Shown here: piece by piece, positions 44,471 through 54,800 of the stretch | How positions within the stretch are numbered: position 1 is the stretch's first letter | How the letters are laid out: every line of letters starts with the position of its first letter | NCBI GenBank assembly: GCA_030684515.1 | Contig: JAUXVJ010000025.1 | Location: 1-64,000 of the forward strand | Direction: 5' to 3' | DNA: 64,000 bases | From: Actinomycetota bacterium | Lineage (GTDB): Bacteria > Actinomycetota > Actinomycetes > S36-B12 | The notes under the pieces: model-generated | The model's input: only the letters and a program-made list of their open reading frames with translations | Told to the model about the DNA's origin: nothing | Database searches by the model: none | Translations under genes and position numbers: made by a program

Positions 44471-47400
44471 GAGATCACCTGCTCGCCCGCTGTTTGGGTC
44501 GGACAGACGGATCGGTAGGCGCAGAAGTCGCAGAAGCTGTTGGCGCGTGCCTCAAAGCGTTCAGATCGCAAAAGCTCGGCTGCCTCTCCCAGTTCGAATT
44601 CGATCCAGGTGGGCGAGGGGCCATCAAGGGGCGGCTGCAGTTGCACTTTGGGGAAGTCGGGATCTGCCGTGGTGCCCTTGCGCAATTGCACCAGTGCCGC
44701 GCCGCCGACCTCGGCGCCGTTCTCACGCAGCAGGAGCTGATACATGCCCAATTGCGCGTGCTCTGGCACCTCTTTGTCGGCAGGTGGGCGCTTCATGTTC
44801 TTCAGGTCGATTGCCACCTGGCGGCCGAGACTGTCAAGCTCAATTCGATCAAGCAGTCCGTGGATGCGCACCTGCTCAACCCCGCCCTCGGGCGTGGGGA
44901 CTTCAATGACTGCTTCTCTTCGCTCTTCTGTACCCAGCAGCTCGCGCTCAGCCTGCTGCTGATAGTTCAAAAAGCGAGCCAGCGCCTCGCGGGCCAGCAC
45001 TCGCTCGCTGACGCTCTGCCATGGTGCTTCAAATCGAAGATCGCTCCACACTCGATCAATCCAGGCATCAGCTGAGTCCAGATCATCTGGCACTTCGCCC
45101 TTGGCTATGAAGTCAGCAAGAGCGTGGATGACGCTGCCGAACTTGGTTGCCTCGCCACGTACAACATCGGCATGCACATCATGTTCAAGGAACCAGCGGA
45201 GAGGGCAGGTGATGATGTTCTCGATTGCGCTGCCCGACAGTCCGATCGCCTTGTCCAACGGGCGGATCGACGAGGCAAGGACAGTGGGTTCAAGTACTCC
45301 CCACCATTGCTGGGCCTGAGCAGCGGTGATCAGCACTTCGCCTTCATCGTCGCGCTCGCCAGCCAGCAGCTGCAACTGCAGCAGCGCGGCATCGCGCAGG
45401 GCGGGCGAGGCATGCTCGTCGGTGGCTGCTGACCGCAAACTTGCCACGAGCCGAGGCAGACTGGTGATGGTGGCGCTGCGGTCCTGGGCTGCATACCGGG
45501 GAACCTGCAGGTCATCAAGGAAGCGGCTGGGCTGCTGCCCGGATTCATCAGCCGTCTGCACGACAGCCAGTACGCATGTGCGACGCGCACGCGTGATGGC
45601 CACATACAGCAGACGTCGTTCTTCAGCCAGGAGCTCAGTGGGTGAGACTGAGGGTCCGATGCCAGTGGACGTGAGTCGATCAGCTTCAAGGACGCTGCCC
45701 CGTGGACGCAGATCGGGCCACTGCCCTTCTTGCAGACCAATGATCCAGACGCAATCCCACTCCTGACCCTTGGCCCGATGCGCAGTGAGCACACGCACGA
45801 CGTCGCCATCCACTGCGCGCTCGGCGACTGACTCAGCGGGCAGTTGCTGGCTGCGCAAGGCGAGCAGGAAATTGCGCAAGCCTTGAAAGCCACGAAAGCG
45901 CGTGGAATCCCGCTGCGCGGTATCGAACAGTGCCATCACAGCATCCAGATCGTGATCGGCAGACCAGGAGCCATGCAGCGCCAAGCGCCGCAGTCGATCA
46001 GGCCAGCCGTGTGCCCGGCCTGCGCCAGGCAGTTCGCCGGCCCACAGGACCCACAGCACTTCGGCGGGCGATGCCCCATTGGCGAGTTGTTGATGCGCGG
46101 CGGTCACCAGCAGTCGCAGGCGTTCAATCGCTGCGCTGATCTCCGTCAACTGCTCGTCTTGGGGACATTCAAGGGTGCCCTTCAGCACTTCACTGATCAA
46201 TTGATCGGCCGGTGGCGGCGTGGCCGAAGGGTTGTCAATGCGGGCCTGCGCACGCAGGGCTCGACCGAGTTGGCGCAACTGCGTGACGTCCAGTCCGCAC
46301 AAGGGGCCAGCCAGCAGGTCTGCTGCTTGCGTGACTGACATGCCTTGCGGATTGCCGGCTATTTCAGCGGCGAGCAACAAGGTGCCCACAGCTGGTTCCA
46401 AGCGCAACGGGATCTCATCGGCAGCAACGACGGCCGGCACTCCCGCCTGCCGTAGGCCACGCAGCACAGTTGCCATGTCCTGACCACTGCGCGCCAGCAC
46501 TGCCATCTGCCCCCAGGGCACGCCTGCATGCAGGTGCTGTTCGCGCATCTGCTGGGCGATGCTCGCCGCCCGAGTGAGCTCACTGTCGTAGGACTGAATG
46601 CTGATGGGCTCGGCTTCTTGATCAGGGGCGGTACTGGGATGACGGTGTCGATCCACGACATCGGCCGGCAGGCCGCGCAAGGGCACTTTCCCGATGATGC
46701 ACGTGGCGGCTTCGCGAATGGCCGGGCCAAAGCGTCGAGTGGTGCCCAGCACCACGATCGGTGCGGGATCGGCGACCGAACCGAAGGTTCGAGGAAAATC
46801 CAGGAGCCCCTGCGCATCTGCGCCTCGGAACCCGTAGATCGACTGATCAGGATCGCCGACGGCGATCAATGTGGTCCGCGGGCCTACGAGGGCTCGCAGC
46901 AGAGCGATCTGCAAGGGATCGGTGTCCTGGTACTCATCAACGGCGATGAAGCGGAAGCGCTCGCGGGCATTGGGATCTGATCGAAGCCGGACCACCAGTT
47001 CACTCAGCAGTGACACGTAGTCGAGCACATTCTCAAGGGACATCACCTGGCTCTCGATTGCTGCCAGTTCGCCGAGGGCCTCCCATGCAGGTCGGTCGGC
47101 ACGGCGCCCGATTGAACGCAGCTGGTCAGCGTCCAGATTCAAGAGCTTGGCTTTGGCCAGCACTGCACGCACTTCATTGGCCAAGCCCAAGGTGCCAATC
47201 GCGCCCATGAGATCTTCAGGCCATTGCATTGCGCCGTCTTGGATGGCACCCATGAGCAACTCGCGAATGCGGACATCTTCTTCAGCTCCGGACAGGAGCT
47301 TGGGCGGCTCTCGGTAGTCCTCGGGGGACGCTGTCTGCTGCAGCAAGCCATAGGCAAAGGAATGGAAGGTCGCCACGGTTGGGAGCACTCCCCCATCAAG

Positions 47401-47694
47401 TCGACCCACCAAGCGATCGCGCAGATCAGCGGCCGCCCTTCGGCCGAAAGTCAGCGCCAGGACCTGCTCCGGGGCAATCGGCTCGTTCTGATCGTGCAAT
47501 CGGGCCAGAATTGCCTCAACGAGTGTCGTGGTCTTGCCGGTGCCAGGCCCCGCCAACACCAGGAGAGGACCATGCCGGTGGTCGACCACCTCCCTCTGAT
47601 TGGCATCCAGCGCAATCGGCTGGCTGGCTGGCAGAGGGGCGCGATCCAGTTCCCATACGCGCCGCGAGCCTGCTGGCCTTTCCGCGGTGCTCAT
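44467..47694 (-). CDS. adnA: AdnA-type helicase-nuclease subunit with Fe-S nuclease
   Basis: 1075 residues from ATG 47694. Walker A LAGPGTGKTTTL near 47, motif II VDEYQDTDPLQ, UvrD C-terminal motifs, and a C-terminal nuclease with AIDLKNMKRPP. A Cys set (C in IITCPLRWF, then CDFCAYRSVC at the end) matches the C...CX2CX5C Fe-S staple of AddB-type nucleases. First gene of the adnAB pair; name from synteny with Rv3202c. The complex resects DNA ends for recombination. Confidence 0.82.
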   Translation of the reverse strand: MSTAERPAGSRRVWELDRAPLPASQPIALDANQREVVDHRHGPLLVLAGPGTGKTTTLVEAILARLHDQNEPIAPEQVLALTFGRRAAADLRDRLVGRLDGGVLPTVATFHSFAYGLLQQTASPEDYREPPKLLSGAEEDVRIRELLMGAIQDGAMQWPEDLMGAIGTLGLANEVRAVLAKAKLLNLDADQLRSIGRRADRPAWEALGELAAIESQVMSLENVLDYVSLLSELVVRLRSDPNARERFRFIAVDEYQDTDPLQIALLRALVGPRTTLIAVGDPDQSIYGFRGADAQGLLDFPRTFGSVADPAPIVVLGTTRRFGPAIREAATCIIGKVPLRGLPADVVDRHRHPSTAPDQEAEPISIQSYDSELTRAASIAQQMREQHLHAGVPWGQMAVLARSGQDMATVLRGLRQAGVPAVVAADEIPLRLEPAVGTLLLAAEIAGNPQGMSVTQAADLLAGPLCGLDVTQLRQLGRALRAQARIDNPSATPPPADQLISEVLKGTLECPQDEQLTEISAAIERLRLLVTAAHQQLANGASPAEVLWVLWAGELPGAGRAHGWPDRLRRLALHGSWSADHDLDAVMALFDTAQRDSTRFRGFQGLRNFLLALRSQQLPAESVAERAVDGDVVRVLTAHRAKGQEWDCVWIIGLQEGQWPDLRPRGSVLEADRLTSTGIGPSVSPTELLAEERRLLYVAITRARRTCVLAVVQTADESGQQPSRFLDDLQVPRYAAQDRSATITSLPRLVASLRSAATDEHASPALRDAALLQLQLLAGERDDEGEVLITAAQAQQWWGVLEPTVLASSIRPLDKAIGLSGSAIENIITCPLRWFLEHDVHADVVRGEATKFGSVIHALADFIAKGEVPDDLDSADAWIDRVWSDLRFEAPWQSVSERVLAREALARFLNYQQQAERELLGTEERREAVIEVPTPEGGVEQVRIHGLLDRIELDSLGRQVAIDLKNMKRPPADKEVPEHAQLGMYQLLLRENGAEVGGAALVQLRKGTTADPDFPKVQLQPPLDGPSPTWIEFELGEAAELLRSERFEARANSFCDFCAYRSVCPTQTAGEQVIS

Positions 47695-47792
47695 GGGGCA
47701 TTGGTATCACCTGAGGCTGACCTTCGTTGCCTTGCAGCCCCAGCCAGATGCATGCCGTTGGGGGCTCTGACGTGATCTGACACCATGGCCCA

Positions 47793-50213
47793 GTGACCGA
47801 CCAGCCCGTGGAACTGCAGGACGGGCTGTCCGATCAGCGCGTTGTGGAGTCCGCAGGGCTGTCGACGGTGGTGATCGAAGAGGGACTCATCCCCAGGCAG
47901 GTACGCCGCCCGCTTGATCTGGCGCGCTTCCTGCTCGCGGTTGCACTGACCATCGGCATCGTCGGGGTGGCTTGGTTTGCCGCCAGCACGAGTGCCGGAC
48001 TTGATGCCGATCTTTCAACCGGTGCCCGCCTGCTGCCGTCATTGGTCATCCTTGTGCTCAATGTGGTCGGCGGCATCGGAACTCTGGGCCTGCCGATCGC
48101 GGCCTCGATCTCGCTCGTGCTGCGCAAGCGCTTACGGCAACTGCTGGACTCACTGCTGGCGTCCCTGTTCACCATCGTCTTCCTGACGTTGTTGGCGATG
48201 TTCGTCAGCCGCATTGACTCCCCGCGCCTGCTCACTGCGCTGACCGGCGCGGCAAGTTCTGGCGGAGCATCGACCGCGCCAATCCTGGGCGGTCTCATTG
48301 CCTTCATCACCGTTGCTCGCCTCATGGGCCGACGTCCGTGGAGTGTGCTGAGCCTCATCGTCATCGGCTCCGTTGCCACGGTCACGGTGCTGAGCTCGGC
48401 AATCGCCTTGGCCGGGATGCTCATCTCCATCACGATCGGTTGGGGCGTGGGCCTGATTGCCCGATACGCCTTGGGCACACCCACCTCGCGGCCGTCTGGT
48501 GTCGTCGTAGCGCAAGCCCTGGAGCGGGGTGGATTGCCCGTCATCTCTCTGGTGGCTCAGGACACCACTCGACGTGGGCGTCGCTATCAAGCCGTCACGC
48601 GAAGTGGAGCCGTGCTGCGCGTCACGGTCTTTGATCGCGACATGGAGGGAGCCGGCCTTGCCACGGCAGCCTGGACCGCCTTGCGGCTGCGTGAGGATCA
48701 GGTCAATGGTCGCGCCAACATGCGACGCATGCTGGATCATGCAGCACTGACGTCATACGCCGCCCAAGTTGCCGGCGCACCCGAGCCTCGACTGCTGCTG
48801 GCATCGGAGATCAACACTGACTCCTACGTCCTGGCCTACGAATACATCGCAGGCACCAGCTTCGCCGAAGTCGATGAGCTCACTGACGCTGATCTGGAAC
48901 AGGCGTGGCGTGCACTGCGAACTCTGCATGAACACGACATCAGCCATCGCTCTTTGCATGCGGAGCACATCATCCGCAGCAATGACGATTCGGTCTGGCT
49001 GGTTGGACAGGACACCGGCTCAGTTGCTGCGACTGATGTGGCCCAGCGCATCGACCTCGCCGAGATGCTGTGCACATTGGCGCTGCTGACCGGTGCAGAA
49101 CGGGCGATTTCCACAGGTCGCACCGTGCTCGGCGTGGCCGGACTGTCACGTGCCCTACCTGCCTTGCAGAGCGTTGCCCTGTCAGCTCCTTCCCGTAAGG
49201 CCTTGCGCAAGCACAAGGATCTGCTCGTCGAACTTCGCAACAGCTTGATCGAGATCGAACCTGACGCTGAAGTCGAACCCATTCAGCTGCAGCGATTCAA
49301 GGTGCGCACTCTCGTGCTTGCCGTGGTCGGCACCGTCGCCGCCTATGTTCTTCTGAGCCAGCTCGCCAATGTCGATCTGCTCCAACTGATCAGAACCGCA
49401 GACTGGCGCTGGGCGCTGGGCGCCCTGATTTTCAGCCTGATCACCTACGTGGCAGCCGCGTGGTCGCTTTCCGGATTCGTCCCCGAACGCCTCTCGCTGG
49501 TCCGCACTGTGCTGGCTCAACTCTCAGGCGCGTTTGCGACCCTGGTGTCGCCGCCCACGCTGGGCTCGGTGGCCATCAACATGCGCTTCCTGCAGAAGGC
49601 AGGAGTCCATCCAGCACTTGCCGCCGCAAGTGTTGGGGTATCGCAGGTGATGGCCTTCATCATGCACATGCTGCTCCTGCTTGCCTTCGGACTGGCCGCA
49701 GGTACACAGGCGGACTTCACTTTCCAGCCACCCAAGATCGTGGTCATTGCCGTGGTGGTCATCGCGGTGATCATCGTCGCGGCCTTTGCCATTCCGCAGG
49801 TGCGGCGGGTCACGCATGAACGCGTGGCTCCGCTGCTGCGCGAGGTGGGGCCTCGGCTGATCACCGTTGCGCAGCGTCCGATGAAACTGATCGAGGGAAT
49901 CGGCGGCGTCATTCTCCTGAACCTGGCCTACATCGCAGTGCTGTATGCCAGCGTCGAGGCCTTCGGAGGCAATCTCAGCATTCCCGTAGTCGCCGTGGTG
50001 TACCTCGCTGGCGCGACCATCGGTCAGGCCGCTCCGACTCCCGGTGGGCTTGGCGCTGTGGAAGCTGCCCTGACAGCCGGCCTCACGGCTGCCGGACTGG
50101 ACGGCGGCATTGCACTGTCCGCAGTGCTGCTCTACCGCGTGATCACTTTCTGGATCCCGACCATCCCTGGTTACTGGGCCTTCAGCTGGCTCACCAAGCG
50201 TGGCGCGCTCTAA
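47793..50213 (+). CDS. Flippase-like (LPG synthase TM) protein with internal pseudokinase domain
   Basis: 806 residues from GTG 47793. Seven or so membrane spans in the first 235 residues, then a soluble region at about 245-510 that resembles a protein-kinase or APH-type fold: YVLAYEYIAGTSFAEV followed by HRSLHAEHIIRS where an active kinase would have HGDLHPxN. The catalytic Asp and Asn are missing, so a pseudokinase is likely. The last 300 residues are the LPG synthase/flippase-like transmembrane domain ending APTPGGLGAVEAALTAGL. No C-terminal MprF aminoacyl transferase domain. Lipid or polymer translocation is inferred. Confidence 0.8.
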   Translation: MTDQPVELQDGLSDQRVVESAGLSTVVIEEGLIPRQVRRPLDLARFLLAVALTIGIVGVAWFAASTSAGLDADLSTGARLLPSLVILVLNVVGGIGTLGLPIAASISLVLRKRLRQLLDSLLASLFTIVFLTLLAMFVSRIDSPRLLTALTGAASSGGASTAPILGGLIAFITVARLMGRRPWSVLSLIVIGSVATVTVLSSAIALAGMLISITIGWGVGLIARYALGTPTSRPSGVVVAQALERGGLPVISLVAQDTTRRGRRYQAVTRSGAVLRVTVFDRDMEGAGLATAAWTALRLREDQVNGRANMRRMLDHAALTSYAAQVAGAPEPRLLLASEINTDSYVLAYEYIAGTSFAEVDELTDADLEQAWRALRTLHEHDISHRSLHAEHIIRSNDDSVWLVGQDTGSVAATDVAQRIDLAEMLCTLALLTGAERAISTGRTVLGVAGLSRALPALQSVALSAPSRKALRKHKDLLVELRNSLIEIEPDAEVEPIQLQRFKVRTLVLAVVGTVAAYVLLSQLANVDLLQLIRTADWRWALGALIFSLITYVAAAWSLSGFVPERLSLVRTVLAQLSGAFATLVSPPTLGSVAINMRFLQKAGVHPALAAASVGVSQVMAFIMHMLLLLAFGLAAGTQADFTFQPPKIVVIAVVVIAVIIVAAFAIPQVRRVTHERVAPLLREVGPRLITVAQRPMKLIEGIGGVILLNLAYIAVLYASVEAFGGNLSIPVVAVVYLAGATIGQAAPTPGGLGAVEAALTAGLTAAGLDGGIALSAVLLYRVITFWIPTIPGYWAFSWLTKRGAL

Positions 50214-50236
50214 ATAGCCTCCCGTAGGATGCTGGC

Positions 50237-50479
50237 ATGCCTCACCGCCATCTGCAGTTGACCTTCGGACAGGACACCACGACTGAGCCGATCATCTACA
50301 TGATGGTCAAGCACCATCAGGTGGTGCCCAATATCCGTCGGGCAAACATCGATCAGCATGTGGGCTGGATGGTCCTTGACCTTGAAGGCGAAACAGCTGA
50401 TCTTGATCGTGCCACCGAGTACCTGAAGTCCCTTGGAATTGAAGTCTCCGCGGCCGAGGGTGACATAGTCGCCGGCTGA
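50237..50479 (+). CDS. NIL domain protein (80 aa)
   Basis: Starts at ATG 50237 (TAGGA 7 nt upstream). Residues 1-76 form the ferredoxin-like NIL fold found at the end of methionine ABC ATPases (LTFGQDTTTEPIIY, then GWMVLDLEG). Standalone copies are common in actinobacteria with unknown partners. Followed by a bidirectional terminator. Confidence 0.8.
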   Translation: MPHRHLQLTFGQDTTTEPIIYMMVKHHQVVPNIRRANIDQHVGWMVLDLEGETADLDRATEYLKSLGIEVSAAEGDIVAG

Positions 50480-50495
50480 CAAGGCTTGAGGAAAT

Positions 50496-50529
50496 GCAAA
50501 AGGGTGACTGTTTCCAGTCACCCTTTTGC
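50496..50529. terminator. Bidirectional terminator
   Basis: Perfect 15-bp stem GCAAAAGGGTGACTG / CAGTCACCCTTTTGC with loop TTTC, between the convergent NIL gene (ends 50479) and moeZ (ends 50552). A- and T-rich stem ends serve both directions. Confidence 0.85.
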
Positions 50530-50551
50530 TTTGTCGAGCACCTGCGTGCTC

Positions 50552-51742
50552 TCAGTACGTGGGCTTTTGCGGCTCGATCTGATTGACCCAGGCAAGCACG
50601 CCGCCACCAACATGCACGGCATCGGAGAAACCAGCCCCCTTGACCACTGCCAGCACTTCGGCTGATCGACCGCCGAGCTTGCAGTGAATCACGATGCGCT
50701 TGTCCGTTGGGAGATCCTCCAATGCGCTGCCGTCCATGAACAGGCCCTTGGGAATCAAGACTGCACCTGGGATCTGCACGATTTCGTACTCCCCTGGCTC
50801 ACGCACATCGATGAGCAGGAAGTCATCCTCGCCACGATCGCGATCGTCGAGCATCTTCTTCAGATCGACGACCGAGATCGTGGAATTCATCGCGGCGAGA
50901 GCTGCCTCGTCTGAGATGGTTCCGCAGAAGGCCTCGTAGTCGATCAATTCGGTGACCGTCGGGTTCTCACCACAGATCGCGCAGTTGGGATCCTTGCGGA
51001 TCTTCACCTTGCGATAGCTCATCTCCAAGGCGTCGTAGATCATCAGGCGGCCAAGCAGTGTCTCGCCGATTCCGGTGAGCACCTTGATGGCCTCAGTGAC
51101 CTGAATGGATCCGATGGATCCACACAGCACACCAAGCACGCCGCCTTCAGCACACGAGGGAACCATGCCAGGTGGCGGTGGCTCTGGATACAGGCAGCGG
51201 TAGCAAGGCCCGTGCTCGGACCAGAAGACGCTGGCTTGTCCGTCAAAGCGGTAGATCGAGCCCCAGATGTAGGGCTTGCCCAGCAGCACGCAGGCATCAT
51301 TGACGAGATAGCGAGTGGCAAAGTTATCCGTGCCATCAACGATGAGGTCGTACTGGGAGAACAGCTCCATCACATTGCTTGAATCCAGCCGCTCCTCGTG
51401 CAGATTGACCGTCACATAGGGATTGATCTCGCGCACGCTGTCGCGAGCACTCTCGGCCTTGGATCGGCCAACATCGCTTTGCCCATGGATGATCTGGCGT
51501 TGCAGATTGGATTCATCAACGATGTCGAACTCGACGATGCCAAGGGTGCCAACGCCAGCGGCTGCCAGATACATCAACGAGGGGCTGCCAAGACCACCGG
51601 CGCCCACGCAGAGCACCTTGGCGTTCTTCAGGCGCTTCTGACCCGCCATGCCGACATCAGGAATGATCAAATGTCGGCTGTAACGGCGAACCTCGTCAAC
51701 ACTCAGGTCGGCTGCGGGTTCCACCAGTGGTGGCAAGCTCAC
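50552..51742 (-). CDS. moeZ: Adenylyltransferase/sulfurtransferase MoeZ
   Basis: 396 residues from GTG 51742, chosen because GGAG lies 5 nt upstream and the protein then begins VSLPPLVEPA as in other MoeZ; a longer frame to 51811 exists. E1 domain with GAGGLGS nucleotide loop near residue 47, a zinc pair CAICG near 250, and a C-terminal rhodanese domain with active Cys in HCKLGGRS. MoeZ activates sulfur-carrier proteins (MoaD, ThiS, CysO) for cofactor and cysteine synthesis. Confidence 0.9.
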   Translation of the reverse strand: MSLPPLVEPAADLSVDEVRRYSRHLIIPDVGMAGQKRLKNAKVLCVGAGGLGSPSLMYLAAAGVGTLGIVEFDIVDESNLQRQIIHGQSDVGRSKAESARDSVREINPYVTVNLHEERLDSSNVMELFSQYDLIVDGTDNFATRYLVNDACVLLGKPYIWGSIYRFDGQASVFWSEHGPCYRCLYPEPPPPGMVPSCAEGGVLGVLCGSIGSIQVTEAIKVLTGIGETLLGRLMIYDALEMSYRKVKIRKDPNCAICGENPTVTELIDYEAFCGTISDEAALAAMNSTISVVDLKKMLDDRDRGEDDFLLIDVREPGEYEIVQIPGAVLIPKGLFMDGSALEDLPTDKRIVIHCKLGGRSAEVLAVVKGAGFSDAVHVGGGVLAWVNQIEPQKPTY

Positions 51743-51849
51743 GATGACTCCAAAAATAGATGAACGCTCAAGCAAGTGATCCATGCTAACTGGCTTCCCC
51801 GGCCAGCTCACCGGAGTTGTCCTTTTGCACAGCGTCGGCAGTTCGCCAA

Positions 51850-54800
51850 TTATTCCCGGGTCTGGATCACCAGGGTCCGTAGGGCACGAAGGGCCACGGA
51901 CAAGGTCGCCAGATCCGGATGCTCCATGGCGGCGATGTCGAACAGCGTGGCCTTGGCCCGCCCAGTGCTGCTGGCAAAATGACCCTCCCAGGAAGCCAAG
52001 GTGATGGCCGGTGATCCCTGGTCCATTTGGAGCACCTGCTCAGTCAATTCGGCAGCCGCCGCGTAGAGGTCAGCGCGCAGCGCGTGTCGCGCCATGACTC
52101 CCCAGCGATCCGCGCGCGGAAGGGCAGAAATGGACAGCAGGAGCGCATCGATGCCGTAGGCCTCGGTGATCGTGAAGTACAGGGGGATGATTCTCGCGGG
52201 CTCAATGCCGGTCCGCTGCGAAAGAGCAGCGATGTCCAAGAGTGCAAAGACCTCCAGGAGGCCGCTGACCTCCTCAGCGAGCTCCACAGGTGCACCGAGT
52301 GAGATGAACCCTGCTGCGCGCAGACGCACGTTGTCCACGACCCCCGCCGGCAGATGAGAGCGGACGTACGAGCCGTACTCAGCCACCACCGGCCGATAGG
52401 TATCAACCAGCACCTGAGGTGCAACATGACCGCCCTTGGAATTCAGCAGCCAGCGCGTGGCTCGATCCAGCAGACGCCGGATGCCGTGGTGCAAAGCGTC
52501 CTGCGCCATTGACGGCGCTACGAAATCCAGCGCGTTCACCGCCGAAGTGAGGCGATCGATGTCGAAGATCGCCGAAGCCGCGCCAGCGGCATGCACGACT
52601 TCCACTGCGGTTGCGCTCGTCTCCTCCGCAGCGCGGAACACAAACGTGATCCCTCCGGTGTTCACCAGTTGATTGCAGACCACTGTTGATACGAGCTGAT
52701 TGCGAAGCTGGTGCCTCTTGACCTCGGCACTGAACTGTTCAGTGAGCAGGGCTGGGAAGTACGACATGAGCGCCGACTCATACCAAGGATCAGCACCGAT
52801 GTGGGCGGCATTGAGCTCGTCGGTGAGCGCCATCTTGGCGTAGGCCAGCAGGACTGCCAGTTCCGGTGAAGTCAGGCCCTCCCCTGCGATGCGACGCAGT
52901 TCGAACTCCTCATCTGTCGGCAGGAACTCCAACTGCCGATCCAGCAGGCCACGATGCTCGAGATCTCGGATCAAGCGCTGTTGCACCACGAGCATCGTGC
53001 TGGCCGATGCTCGTGCGTTGCCCAGGACCACGTTCTGGTCATAGTTATCGCGGAGCACGGCCGCCGCAACATCGTCGCTCATCTGCGTCAGCATGAGATC
53101 TCGGTCTTGGAGCGTCATCGCATCGGTGCGCACAAGAGTGTCCAGGAGGATCTTGAGATTGACTTCGTGGTCTGAGGTGTCCACACCAGCTGAATTGTCA
53201 ATCGCATCGCTATTGATTCGCACACCCCCGCGTGCGGCTTCAACCCGACCGGCTTGCGTGAATCCCAGATTGCCACCCTCGCCCACCACAGCGCAGCGCA
53301 ACTGCACTCCGTCAATGCGAATCGCATCATTGGCCTTGTCACCGACACTCAACGCACTTTCACTGGCTGCCTTGACGTACGTGCCGATGCCGCCATTCCA
53401 CAACAGATCAACCGGCGCTTGCAGAATGCCCTTAATGAGCTCGTCGGGCGACAAGTGCTGCGCCTCGGGGGGCAGACCAAGTGCTACTCGCGCCTGTTCA
53501 GAAATCGATATGGACTTTGCAGAGCGCGCGAACACCGCGCCACCGGCAGACAGCAGGCTTGAATCAAAGTCCGCCCAACTGGAACGGGGCAGGTTGAACA
53601 ACCGCTGCCGCTCCATGAACGTGGCTTGTGCATCAGGATCGGGATCGATGAAGATACTTCGGTGATCAAAGGCCGCCACCAGCCGAATGTGCTGACTTAG
53701 CAGCATTCCGTTGCCAAAGACGTCACCACTCATATCGCCGATTCCGACAACAGTGAAGTCCTGATTCTGTACGTCAATGTCAATCTCGCGGAAGTGTCGC
53801 TGCACTGAGATCCACGCACCCCGCGCAGTGATGCCCATCGCCTTGTGGTCGTAGCCATGGGAGCCACCGCTGGCAAAGGCATCGCCCAGCCAGAAGCCAC
53901 GCTCCAGCGACAGCCGATTGGCGAGATCTGAGAAGCTGGCCGTGCCCTTGTCCGCAGCCACCACAAGGTACGGATCATCGCCGTCGAGCCGCACGACATG
54001 TGCAGGAGGAAGCACTCCACCTGCCTCGAGGTTGTCAGTGAGATCCAGGAGAGCGGAGATGAATTCGATGTATGCCGCCTGGCCCGCAGCGAGCCAAGCC
54101 TCACGATCGGCCGAAACATCGGGTGCACCGGAGGCAAAGAAGCCGCCCTTGGCGCCGACCGGCACAATCACCGCATTCTTCACTGCCTGAGCCTTCACCA
54201 GGCCGAGCACCTCGGTTCGGAAATCCTCACGTCGGTCGCTCCACCGAATACCGCCACGCGCAACCTTGCCAAAACGCAGGTGCACTCCCTCGACTCGTGG
54301 TGAGTACACCCAGATCTCAGACAAGGGCTTGGGCAGCGGCATCTCAGTGATGCTGCGAGAGTCGAACTTGAAGGCCAGCGCCCGGGACGCACTGAGAATT
54401 CCGGGGATGAACGCACTTGTGCGAACAGTCGCGAGCAGCAGCGACAGGAAGGAGCGCAGGATTCGATCATGATCAAGGGACGGAACTGCATCCAGATCAG
54501 CGAGGTACCGAGCCGTCAGTTCAGCTCGAGCAACGGCCCGATCGCCAGCGAAATCCGGTTCGAACTGGGAGTCGAAGAGTTCGACGAACAGGCTTGCGAA
54601 TCCCGGATTGCTCAGGAGCGCCTGCTGCAGGTAGTCCTGTCCGTAGGTGGAGCCAAGCTGGCGAAGGTAGCGTGAATAGCCGCGCAAGAGCACGACATGC
54701 TCCCAGTGCAGCCCCGCGCGCACGACCAGACCATTGAAATCATCAGACTCAGCGTGACCACTCCATACCGCGCGCAGCGCTTGGGTCAATCGCAGGTCCA

